Positions 1 through 5,867 of a stretch of 8,560 nucleotides of DNA are shown in pieces (within the stretch, counting starts at the first letter, position 1; each line of letters begins with the position of its first letter). The translations under genes were made by a program, and so were the position numbers. A model generated the notes under the pieces. That model was not told where the DNA came from, made no database searches, and saw only the letters and a list, made by a program, of their open reading frames with translations. The DNA comes from an uncultured Chitinophagaceae bacterium (GTDB lineage Bacteria > Bacteroidota > Bacteroidia > Chitinophagales > Chitinophagaceae). The stretch is from contig CAMLEM010000054.1 of NCBI GenBank assembly GCA_946479005.1, forward strand, positions 1 to 8,560, in the 5' to 3' direction.

Positions 1-432
1 TTGCGGTTTCATTTCATCAGCCGGCCGGAGATCAGGCTGATGCTGATCCTGGTGAATGTATTTGCGATCGCCTCCATCATTCTTTATGCACTGGGAAAAA
101 TAACGCCGATGGCCTTTATGGTGGGATCCATTCTCTGGATCGTACTGATGATCAGTTTCTGGTTCGTGCTTCCCGGGATGGTATATCGCCGCGCGGTCAC
201 CTTCCAGCACGAATTCAGTATGGATTTCCAGGAAGAACAATTCACCCTGGAACACGAACGGGGTTCCCGCTCCTGGCCCTGGACGGCCCTGAAGACCTGG
301 ATAGAGAGCCCGCATTTTTTTCATCTCTATTACGACAGCCGTTCTTTTTTCCTCGTACCAAAAAGCGGTTACCGCGATAAAGAAGAAATAGCGGAAATGA
401 GAGAATTGCTGAAGAGGAAGGTGAAGAAATGA
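1..432 (+). CDS. YcxB-like membrane protein, 5' end cut by window edge
   Basis: The frame is open from the first base and ends in TGA at 430-432, giving 143 visible residues. The first codon is TTG, but I read it as an internal leucine: the frame has no upstream stop in view and the protein begins mid-domain. Two hydrophobic segments, about residues 12-31 and 36-57, form a membrane hairpin. The rest is a soluble tail containing a W-P-W-x-x-L-K-x-W-x-E stretch (about 92-102) followed by FFHLYYDSRSFFLVPK (106-121). That tail is the hallmark of the YcxB-like C-terminal domain, which has two TM helices followed by a small beta-rich domain. The molecular function of this family is unknown. The gene converges on the acetyltransferase at 475-903, with about 42 bases between the stops. 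Family call is fairly sure; function is not known. Confidence 0.75.
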   Translation: MRFHFISRPEIRLMLILVNVFAIASIILYALGKITPMAFMVGSILWIVLMISFWFVLPGMVYRRAVTFQHEFSMDFQEEQFTLEHERGSRSWPWTALKTWIESPHFFHLYYDSRSFFLVPKSGYRDKEEIAEMRELLKRKVKK

Positions 433-474
433 TCCGGAATTTGGGATTTGGATTTTGAGATCCGGGAATTTGAA
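433..474. repeat. degenerate 7-bp tandem repeat between convergent genes
   Basis: From 433 to 467 the sequence divides into five consecutive heptamers without gaps: TCCGGAA, TTTGGGA, TTTGGAT, TTTGAGA and TCCGGGA, followed by a partial ATTTGAA. The consensus is roughly T(T/C)(T/C)GGGA. Read another way, the same tract is an imperfect direct repeat of GATCCGG(G)AATTTG at 431-443 and 459-472. It fills almost the whole gap between the stop codon of the YcxB-like gene and that of the acetyltransferase. It does not form a clear terminator hairpin with a T-run. Confidence 0.5.
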
Positions 475-903
475 TCACAGCGTTTTCACCATCACCACGT
501 GAGGAATGGTCACCTCGATGAATTCATCACCCTTCACTTTGTATCCCATCTTTTCATAAAAGCCAACCACATTTTTCCGGGCGTGCATCGAGAGCATTTT
601 ATAGCCGCGGTCGCGGGCGAGGTTCTCGGCAAAATTCATCAGGGCTCTTCCAATGCCTTTTCCCTGCAGGTCATTCAGCACAGCCATTTGCCGGAGGCGC
701 ACGGTTTGCGGATCCTCTTCCACCAGCATACAACAGCCGAGCATATCATCTTCCTCAAAAGCCCCGATCAGCATATTGTCTTTTTCGGTTTCCAGTTCTT
801 CTGAAGAGAGAGAAAGCCCCAGCGGCTTCCGGAGTATGTCCTCCCTGAGTTTTACCATCTGGCGGTATTCGTCACTGCCGTGATCCAGGATTTTCAGAGC
901 CAT
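475..903 (-). CDS. GNAT-family N-acetyltransferase
   Basis: A 142-residue protein of the usual size for a single GNAT domain, predicted cytoplasmic. Acetyl-CoA-binding motif A is visible as R-Q-M-A-V followed by Q-G-K-G-I-G (residues 80-85), the pyrophosphate-binding loop. Helix and strand regions follow, ending in FYEKMGYKVKGDEFIEVTIPHVVM (115-138), the typical motif B region. Members transfer acetyl from acetyl-CoA to an amine; the substrate cannot be read from the sequence, and the ElaA/YjdJ-like small acetyltransferases are only a loose comparison. ATG at 903-901 is the first start, with no Shine-Dalgarno in front. It is divergent from acpP and convergent with the YcxB-like gene. A possible promoter and inverted repeat lie just upstream. 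A plus-strand open frame at 448-804 is its antisense shadow. Confidence 0.85.
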   Translation of the reverse strand: MALKILDHGSDEYRQMVKLREDILRKPLGLSLSSEELETEKDNMLIGAFEEDDMLGCCMLVEEDPQTVRLRQMAVLNDLQGKGIGRALMNFAENLARDRGYKMLSMHARKNVVGFYEKMGYKVKGDEFIEVTIPHVVMVKTL

Positions 904-912
904 TACTAAGAA

Positions 913-962
913 AAGATTGGTCCGGTTTCAAATTACAAATAACTTGGTACACGACCAATCTT
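913..962. promoter_or_regulatory. perfect 10-bp inverted repeat, possible operator
   Basis: AAGATTGGTC at 913-922 is exactly matched in reverse complement by GACCAATCTT at 953-962, with a 30-base spacer. Arm centres are 40 bp apart, close to four helical turns. The left arm lies about 10 bases from the acetyltransferase start and the right arm near where a -33 box for that gene would fall. A dimeric or looping regulator site is a plausible reading. A stem in RNA is another. No known regulator consensus is recognised. Confidence 0.4.
929..958 (-). promoter_or_regulatory. possible promoter for the acetyltransferase
   Basis: On the minus strand, TTG (958-956) is followed after 20 bases by TAATTTG (935-929), which resembles the Bacteroidota -33 TTG/TTTG and -7 TAnnTTTG boxes but is one base short in the -7 element. 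The inferred start of transcription would lie about 20 bases upstream of the ATG. It sits between, and partly overlaps, the arms of the inverted repeat. This is a weak match and is offered as a hypothesis only. Confidence 0.25.
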
Positions 963-986
963 ATTGCAACGCTGAGAAGAGGTTCT

Positions 987-1011
987 GATAAGGTGTTTTC
1001 ACCGTGTTATC
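987..1011. other. short intergenic hairpin
   Basis: GATAAGGTG (987-995), loop TTTT (996-999) and CACC (1000-1003), then after a three-base bulge GTG, TTATC (1007-1011). This makes nine pairs with one bulge. No T-run follows on either strand, so it is not a convincing terminator. It lies in the 212-base gap between the acetyltransferase and acpP. Confidence 0.3.
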
Positions 1012-1054
1012 CTTTCGTTTTCAGGGCTTTGAAAAAAAAGGGAAAAAACAGCGT

Positions 1055-1089
1055 TTTAGATGCTGATTAATTCAAAAAGTATATTTTTG
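1055..1089 (+). promoter_or_regulatory. acpP promoter, Bacteroidota type
   Basis: TATTTTTG at 1082-1089 matches the Bacteroidota -7 consensus TAnnTTTG exactly. The best -33 candidate is TTTA at 1055-1058, one mismatch from TTTG, with a slightly long spacing of 23 bases. Transcription would begin near 1095, leaving a leader of about 20 bases before the ATG at 1116. A/T tracts lie just upstream at 1032-1039 and 1043-1048. The -7 match is seen; promoter activity is inferred. Confidence 0.5.
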
Positions 1090-1115
1090 CTCCCTATAAA
1101 CAAAAACTTAAGAAC

Positions 1116-1352
1116 ATGTCAGACATTGCATCAAGAGTAAAGAAGATCATCGTTGATAAACTCGGAGTAGATGAAGCAGAAGTGACCAATGAAGCTTCAT
1201 TCACCAACGACCTCGGAGCTGACTCGCTGGATACTGTGGAGCTAATTATGGAATTTGAGAAAGAATTCAATATCTCCATCCCGGATGAGCAGGCTGAGAC
1301 CATCACGACAGTTGGCCAGGCAGTGTCATACCTGGAAGAGCATGCTAAATAA
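1116..1352 (+). CDS. acpP: acyl carrier protein
   Basis: A small acidic protein of 78 residues, the normal length. It is the soluble cytoplasmic carrier that holds the growing acyl chain as a thioester during type II fatty acid synthesis. The phosphopantetheine site is the DSL motif at residues 36-38, with Ser37 as the attachment residue, inside [10 protein letters not shown]. The acidic recognition helix II (EFEKEF, 46-51) that partner enzymes bind follows it. The ATG has no Shine-Dalgarno, only the A-rich leader typical of this phylum. fabF follows after 111 bases that contain a terminator-like hairpin, suggesting acpP is made in excess over the downstream genes. The upstream -7 box and A-tracts fit a strong promoter. 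Identification is secure. Confidence 0.97.
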   Translation: MSDIASRVKKIIVDKLGVDEAEVTNEASFTNDLGADSLDTVELIMEFEKEFNISIPDEQAETITTVGQAVSYLEEHAK

Positions 1353-1405
1353 TCAATCCCAGCCGGGATCCGCAAACTGCCATCAGGCAGCATAATATTG
1401 GAATT

Positions 1406-1438
1406 CCGCCTTCGCTTCAATGCAGCGAAGGCGGTTTT
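1406..1438 (+). terminator. intrinsic terminator or attenuator after acpP
   Basis: CCGCCTTCGCT (1406-1416) and AGCGAAGGCGG (1424-1434) form a perfect 11-bp GC-rich stem with a seven-base loop, TCAATGC. A short T-run, TTTT (1435-1438), follows. The T-run is only four bases, so readthrough into fabF is likely. No run of A precedes the stem, so it should act on the plus strand only. It ends 25 bases before the fabF ATG. Confidence 0.7.
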
Positions 1439-1463
1439 AACTTTCATTAAACCGTAGTCTTTT

Positions 1464-2711
1464 ATGGAATTAAAACGGGTGGTTGTTACAGGCCTCGGAG
1501 CCATCACACCGCTGGGGAATACTGTGCCCGCCTATTGGGAAAGTTTGAAAGCGGGTGTTTCCGGCGCGGATATGATCACATTGTTCGACGCTTCAAAATT
1601 CAAGACAAGGTTCGCCTGCGAAGTGAAGAATTTCGAACCGACCCAATTCCTGGATAAGAAGGAAGCCCGCAAGATCGACCGCTTTTCCCAGTTCGCCCTG
1701 GTCACCAGCGACCAGGCGATGGCGGATGCTGGTTTGAATAAGGACAATTATAACCCCGACCGAGTGGGTGTGGTCTTTGCCAGTGGCATCGGTGGAATCA
1801 CCACATTCCAGAATGAGATCATCGATTTCGCCCGCGGAGATGGAACCCCGCGTTTCAACCCGTTCTTCATTCCCAAGATGATCCTTGACATCGCGGCGGG
1901 GCAGATCAGTATGAGGCATAATCTAAGGGGTCCCAATTTCGCGGTGGTGAGCGCCTGCGCCAGCAGTACCAACGCGATTATGGATGCATTCAATCTCATT
2001 CGCCTGAACAAAGCGGATATCATACTTACCGGCGGAAGTGAAGCGGTGATCAGTGAAGCAGGAGTGGGTGGATTCAATGCGATGAAGGCAATGAGTGAAA
2101 GGAATGACGATCCGAAGACCGCGAGCCGGCCCTATGATAAGGACCGGGATGGATTCGTAATGGGAGAAGGATGCGGCATACTTGTCCTGGAAGAATATGA
2201 ACACGCCAGGGCAAGGGGCGCCAGGATCTATTGCGAGGTAGCGGGTTGCGGCGCCACCGCAGATGCGCATCATATCACAGCACCTCATCCCGAAGGGCTG
2301 GGCGCAAGAAACGTGATGCTGGTAGCGCTGGATGATGCAGGTATGGATCCGGGGGAGATCGATTACATCAACACACACGGAACATCCACGCCCATTGGCG
2401 ACGGAGCCGAAGTGAAAGCCATCGTACAGGTATTCGGAGAGCACGCATATAAACTGAATATCAGTTCAACAAAATCAATGACGGGGCACTGCCTGGGCGC
2501 AGCCGGTGTGATCGAAGCGATCGCCAGCATTATGGCGGTGGTGAATGATGAAGTTCCGCCGACGATCAACCATTTCACGGATGACCCCGAACTGGAGCAG
2601 GGCCTGAATTTTACGTTCAACAAGTCAGAGAAAAGAAAAGTAAGGGCAGCCCTGAGCAATACTTTTGGTTTTGGCGGGCATAATGCCTGTGTCATCTTTA
2701 AGAAGTACTAA
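1464..2711 (+). CDS. fabF: beta-ketoacyl-[acyl-carrier-protein] synthase II
   Basis: A 415-residue condensing enzyme, the usual FabF length. It elongates acyl chains by decarboxylative condensation of malonyl-ACP with an acyl thioester in the cytoplasm. The thiolase fold is complete. The nucleophile is Cys165 in V-S-A-C-A-S-S. The two catalytic histidines are His305 in NTHGTSTP and His342 in T-G-H-C-L-G-A-A-G, with the conserved Lys337 before the latter. The C-terminal gating loop FGFGGHN is at 401-407. The N-terminus MELKRVVVTGLGAITPLG is canonical, which fixes the ATG at 1464. There is no Shine-Dalgarno. No clear promoter lies in the gap, so transcription probably comes by readthrough of the acpP hairpin. 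It follows acpP and precedes rnc by 21 bases. FabB is a less likely alternative because the length and flanking genes are typical of FabF. Confidence 0.96.
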   Translation: MELKRVVVTGLGAITPLGNTVPAYWESLKAGVSGADMITLFDASKFKTRFACEVKNFEPTQFLDKKEARKIDRFSQFALVTSDQAMADAGLNKDNYNPDRVGVVFASGIGGITTFQNEIIDFARGDGTPRFNPFFIPKMILDIAAGQISMRHNLRGPNFAVVSACASSTNAIMDAFNLIRLNKADIILTGGSEAVISEAGVGGFNAMKAMSERNDDPKTASRPYDKDRDGFVMGEGCGILVLEEYEHARARGARIYCEVAGCGATADAHHITAPHPEGLGARNVMLVALDDAGMDPGEIDYINTHGTSTPIGDGAEVKAIVQVFGEHAYKLNISSTKSMTGHCLGAAGVIEAIASIMAVVNDEVPPTINHFTDDPELEQGLNFTFNKSEKRKVRAALSNTFGFGGHNACVIFKKY

Positions 2712-2732
2712 TTTTTTTGTAGTTTACCATTT

Positions 2733-3461
2733 GTGGATTTCTTTAAAAACATTTTTTCTCGCCACGCCGGATCATCCTTTAAAAAAGAACTCAAGAACAT
2801 TCTTGGATTCAAGCCGGGAGCCATTTCCCTTTACAAAACAGCGCTGACACATCGCTCCGTACGTGAAGGGGCCGACGAGAACAATGAGCGCCTCGAATAC
2901 CTCGGCGACGCCATCCTGAGCGCGATGATCGCGGATTACCTTTTCAAACGGTACCCATATAAAGAAGAAGGATTCCTCACCGAGATGAGAAGCAAGATGG
3001 TGAACAGGCAGCAGCTGAACGAGATCGCCGTGAGAATGGGCCTGAAAAAGATCACCCTTTACAATAAAATGGACGGATCGCTGAAAGTCAGCCAGATCTT
3101 TGGGAACACCCTCGAAGCACTGGTAGGGGCCATCTACCTGGATCACGGGTACAAGAAAGCCAGTAAGTGGGTGCTGGAAACCATCATCCAGCCACATATG
3201 TTTATGGACGACCTGGAAAATCTCGAGATCAATCATAAAAACAAGCTTTATGGATGGGCGAACAAGAATGGTAAAGTTCTGGAATTTGAAACCCTGAATG
3301 AAAAGCTGGAGAACGGGCGGCGGCTTTTCACCGTGGCTGCCGTTCTCGATGGAAAGAATGTGGCCGAAGGTCGGGCATTCAACAAAAAAGACGCCTCACA
3401 GATAGCCGCCCAGATCGCGGTGGAGAAACTCGGCATCGCCAGTGTGGACACGGCTATCTGA
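2733..3461 (+). CDS. rnc: ribonuclease III
   Basis: A 242-residue endonuclease that cuts double-stranded RNA, including rRNA precursors. The start is GTG at 2733; no other in-frame start exists between the fabF stop and the domain. The RNase III domain covers about residues 16-160, with signature NERLEYLGDAIL at 51-62 carrying the acidic residues Glu52, Glu55 and Asp59. The second acidic pair is Asn125 and Glu128 in G-N-T-L-E-A-L-V-G-A-I-Y-L-D, so the position of E. coli Asp114 is Asn here while the essential Glu is kept. The double-stranded RNA-binding domain spans about 167-236 and ends with NKKDASQIAAQIAVEKLG. It is 21 bases after fabF and 34 before the lipoprotein gene, fitting one transcript. 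The acpP-fabF-rnc order is common in bacteria. Confidence 0.95.
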   Translation: MDFFKNIFSRHAGSSFKKELKNILGFKPGAISLYKTALTHRSVREGADENNERLEYLGDAILSAMIADYLFKRYPYKEEGFLTEMRSKMVNRQQLNEIAVRMGLKKITLYNKMDGSLKVSQIFGNTLEALVGAIYLDHGYKKASKWVLETIIQPHMFMDDLENLEINHKNKLYGWANKNGKVLEFETLNEKLENGRRLFTVAAVLDGKNVAEGRAFNKKDASQIAAQIAVEKLGIASVDTAI

Positions 3462-3495
3462 AAAATCATAAACCTCAAAACAAAAATCGACTGCT

Positions 3496-4047
3496 ATGAA
3501 ATTTAAGATTTTCTTCCCTGCATTGGTGGCCGCAGCGGCCTTCATCACCGCCTGCAACAAGCCTGTAAAGGGAACAAACGGGGTCACCTACAAAACACCC
3601 GTACAATACAATGATTACATCGTCGGCCGGCAGACCGAGCTGATGAGAAAAGTGATCAACTTCAGTAAAGCCGCCGAGATCGACATTGATTCGGCTGCCA
3701 ATATGCTGAAAGGCTATGCCACCGAAACAGGAAAAATGATCGAAGAGATCAAGGGAATGCCCCCTTACAAAGGCGATTCCAGCCTAAGGAATGCCGCCAT
3801 CCGCTCCTTCAGCTTCTATAAAAAGGTCTTCGAGGAAGACTATATGGACATCATCAGGATCCGGAAAAAAGATGATATCACCCAGGAAGATGTGGATGAG
3901 ATGGACAGGATCGTGAAGAAGATCACAAAGGAAGAAGAGGGCTATGACAAGTCATTTCACAATGCTCAGAATGAGTTTGCCAAAAAGAATAAAATGCGCT
4001 TAAGGGAAAACGAGGTGCAAAAGGAAATGGATAAGGAACTGGACTGA
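3496..4047 (+). CDS. small lipoprotein of unknown function
   Basis: A 183-residue protein that I do not recognise with certainty. It has a lipoprotein signal: a basic start (MKFK), a hydrophobic stretch at about 5-17 and lipobox I-T-A-C with Cys20 as the lipidated residue. The residues after Cys20 are NKPVKG, without the acidic export signal described for surface lipoproteins in this phylum, so the periplasmic face is more likely. The mature part has no membrane segment and looks mainly helical, becoming highly charged and lysine/glutamate rich toward the end (about 120-183). A YNDYIVGRQTELM stretch sits at about 38-50. This recalls helical lipoproteins of Bacteroidota and Leptospira annotated as LIC11966-like, but that is memory, not a search. 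It follows rnc by 34 bases and its stop abuts that of the epimerase. Confidence 0.75.
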   Translation: MKFKIFFPALVAAAAFITACNKPVKGTNGVTYKTPVQYNDYIVGRQTELMRKVINFSKAAEIDIDSAANMLKGYATETGKMIEEIKGMPPYKGDSSLRNAAIRSFSFYKKVFEEDYMDIIRIRKKDDITQEDVDEMDRIVKKITKEEEGYDKSFHNAQNEFAKKNKMRLRENEVQKEMDKELD

Positions 4048-4449
4048 TCATTTTCTCTCCATCACCAGCTCGATAAGCACCCCATTGGTGGAACGGGGAT
4101 GGAGAAAGCAGATAAGCTTATTATCGGCGCCGGGCTGGGGGCTCTCGTGCAAAAGCCGGAAGCCCGCTGCTTTCAGCCGTTCCATTTCAGCGTGGATATC
4201 GGAAACTTCGAAGGCGATATGATGAATTCCTTCGCCCCTTTTCTCAATGAATTTACTGATCACCCCGTCTTCGCGGGAACTTTCGATCAGTTCCACCTTC
4301 GATTCCCCCACCCGGAAAAAAGCGGTCACTACCTGTTCGGCTTCAACGGCCTCGGTTTTATAACAGGGCGTATCCAGTAATTTTTCGAAAAGCGGGATGG
4401 AAACCTCCAGGCTTTTTACTGCGATACCTATATGTTCGGGCTTTTGCAT
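4048..4449 (-). CDS. mce: methylmalonyl-CoA epimerase
   Basis: A 133-residue protein of the glyoxalase/VOC fold, the usual length for this epimerase. It interconverts the 2R and 2S forms of methylmalonyl-CoA, linking propionyl-CoA metabolism to succinyl-CoA through the B12-dependent mutase. The sequence shows two beta-alpha-beta-beta-beta halves. Metal-ligand candidates are His6 in PEHIGIAV, the pair His76/His77 in GIHHIAFEV and Glu127 in G-V-L-I-E-L, preceded by the typical HPRSTNG. A region VELIES at 52-57 supplies the remaining ligand strand. ATG at 4449-4447 is the natural start, directly followed by the first beta strand. The gene stands alone on the minus strand; mutase and carboxylase genes are not in the window. 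A general VOC dioxygenase or lyase is less likely given the HHIAFEV and GVLIEL motifs. Confidence 0.92.
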   Translation of the reverse strand: MQKPEHIGIAVKSLEVSIPLFEKLLDTPCYKTEAVEAEQVVTAFFRVGESKVELIESSREDGVISKFIEKRGEGIHHIAFEVSDIHAEMERLKAAGFRLLHESPQPGADNKLICFLHPRSTNGVLIELVMERK

Positions 4450-4522
4450 AATTCGTTGTTCCTGACGGGGAGAGAGCCTGTTACGAAATAGGTAAAAAGC
4501 CTCTCCGGCCTCAAATTAAGGC

Positions 4523-4552
4523 TTTCAAATAGAACCTTTTGAGCTAATTTTG
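4523..4552 (+). promoter_or_regulatory. iscS promoter, Bacteroidota type
   Basis: TAATTTTG at 4545-4552 matches the -7 consensus TAnnTTTG exactly, and TTTC at 4523-4526, one mismatch from TTTG, lies 18 bases upstream. Transcription would start near 4559, giving a leader of about 28 bases to the ATG at 4587. On the other strand, TTAATTTG (4519-4512) is a weak -7-like element for the epimerase gene. I see no IscR-like operator here. Confidence 0.5.
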
Positions 4553-4586
4553 TGTTTAACCTTTACAAGAAACAGAACGATCAAAT

Positions 4587-5804
4587 ATGTTGAAATTTCC
4601 CATCTATCTCGACCATAATGCCACGACTCCCTGCGACCCCCGTGTAGTGGAAGCAATGATCCCTTTTTTCACCAACGCCTTCGGAAACGCGGCCAGCCGG
4701 AATCACCCTTTTGGATGGCAGGCCGAAGAAGCCGTTGATTATGCCCGGGAACAGGTAGCCAAACTGGTCGGGGCTGATCCCAAGGAGATCATCTTCACCT
4801 CCGGCGCCACAGAAGCGGATAACCTCGCCATCAAAGGGGTTTTTGAAATGTATGCCAGCAAAGGAAATCACATCATCACCTGCAACATTGAGCATAAGGC
4901 CGTGCTGGATACCTGCAAGCACATCGAGAAAGAAGGGGGCGAAGTGACCTACCTGAAAGTAAAGGACAATGGGCTGATCGACCTGGCGGAACTTGAAGCA
5001 GCGATCAAACCCAATACCATTCTCATTGCCATTATGTATGCTAACAATGAGATCGGTACCGTGATGCCGATGAAGGAGATCAGCGCGATCGCGAAGAAAA
5101 AAGGCGTGCTGGTTTTCAGTGATGCCACGCAGGCAGTGGGTAAGATCCCGGTAAATGTGAATACGGACGGCATCGACCTGATGGCCTTCTCAGAGCATAA
5201 AATGTATGGTCCCAAGGGTGTGGGCGCCCTGTATGTTCGGAGAAAGAATCCCCGTGTAAAAGTGACCGCCCAGATCGACGGGGGAGGCCACGAGCGCGGA
5301 ATGCGCAGCGGTACGCTCAATGTACCCGGCATCGTGGGTTTTGGAAAAGCCTGCGAGATATGCATCAATGAAATGGAAGAAGAAACAAAACGGGTGGTGA
5401 AGCTGCGCAATAAACTGGAAACCGAGCTGCTGAAGATCGAGGAATCCTATCTCAACGGCGATAAGGAACACAGGCTCCCGCACGTTACCAATATCTCTTT
5501 CAAATACGTGGAGGGAGAAGGACTGATGATGGGATTCAACAAGAACATAGCGGTATCCTCCGGTTCGGCCTGTACCTCTGCTTCCCTGGAGCCTTCCTAT
5601 GTGCTGAAAGCGCTGGGATTAGGAGACGATCTGGCACACAGTTCGCTCCGTTTCGGACTGGGAAGATTCACCACTGAGGAGCAAATTGATTATACCATTG
5701 AGCAGGTTACAAATACCGTAAATAAATTACGTGAAATGAGCCCGCTCTGGGAAATGTATAAGGAAGGAATTGACCTGAACACGATCGAATGGGCGCATCA
5801 TTGA
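4587..5804 (+). CDS. iscS: cysteine desulfurase IscS
   Basis: A 405-residue class V aminotransferase-fold enzyme, matching the 404 residues of E. coli IscS. It removes sulphur from cysteine, giving alanine, and passes the persulphide to IscU and other acceptors in the cytoplasm. PLP-site residues are visible: His103 in I-E-H-K, Asp179 and Gln182 in SDATQ, and the Schiff-base Lys205 in [10 protein letters not shown]. The catalytic Cys329 sits in the long flexible loop [17 protein letters not shown] (324-340), which marks group I enzymes rather than SufS. The C-terminus I-E-W-A-H-H is the IscU-binding tail seen in proteobacterial and mitochondrial-type enzymes. The start [15 protein letters not shown] is canonical. 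iscU follows after 63 bases with no terminator in between. NifS is less likely given the length and tail. Confidence 0.95.
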   Translation: MLKFPIYLDHNATTPCDPRVVEAMIPFFTNAFGNAASRNHPFGWQAEEAVDYAREQVAKLVGADPKEIIFTSGATEADNLAIKGVFEMYASKGNHIITCNIEHKAVLDTCKHIEKEGGEVTYLKVKDNGLIDLAELEAAIKPNTILIAIMYANNEIGTVMPMKEISAIAKKKGVLVFSDATQAVGKIPVNVNTDGIDLMAFSEHKMYGPKGVGALYVRRKNPRVKVTAQIDGGGHERGMRSGTLNVPGIVGFGKACEICINEMEEETKRVVKLRNKLETELLKIEESYLNGDKEHRLPHVTNISFKYVEGEGLMMGFNKNIAVSSGSACTSASLEPSYVLKALGLGDDLAHSSLRFGLGRFTTEEQIDYTIEQVTNTVNKLREMSPLWEMYKEGIDLNTIEWAHH

Positions 5805-5867
5805 TAGGGGATGCAGGATGGATCCAATTTTTTGAAAACAAGAATCTAACAATTAAAAGAAACTAAA

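Noticed and set aside
1..3. TTG at base 1 as a true start codon
   Set aside because: The frame is simply open at the window edge and the visible protein lacks the N-terminal part expected before the membrane hairpin.
448..804. Plus-strand open frame of 118 codons over the acetyltransferase
   Set aside because: It is antisense to a clear GNAT gene with an intact acetyl-CoA motif; its translation is histidine- and phenylalanine-rich and resembles no family I know.
1593..1919. Minus-strand open frames of about 70-170 codons across fabF (also seen across rnc, iscS and iscU)
   Set aside because: All lie opposite well-identified enzymes and reflect codon bias on the coding strand; none has a recognisable product.
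2660..2667. TACTTTTG, an exact TAnnTTTG match, as an rnc promoter
   Set aside because: It lies inside the conserved FabF motif N-T-F-G-F-G, so the bases are explained by coding constraint, and no good -33 box was seen.
2709..2720. T-run after the fabF stop as a terminator
   Set aside because: Seven T residues follow the stop codon but no stem precedes them; rnc starts only 21 bases after fabF.
4469..4506. GGAGAG/CTCTCC pairing in the gap upstream of the epimerase as a riboswitch or hairpin
   Set aside because: Only six pairs with a 26-base loop and no conserved core; too weak to report as a structure.
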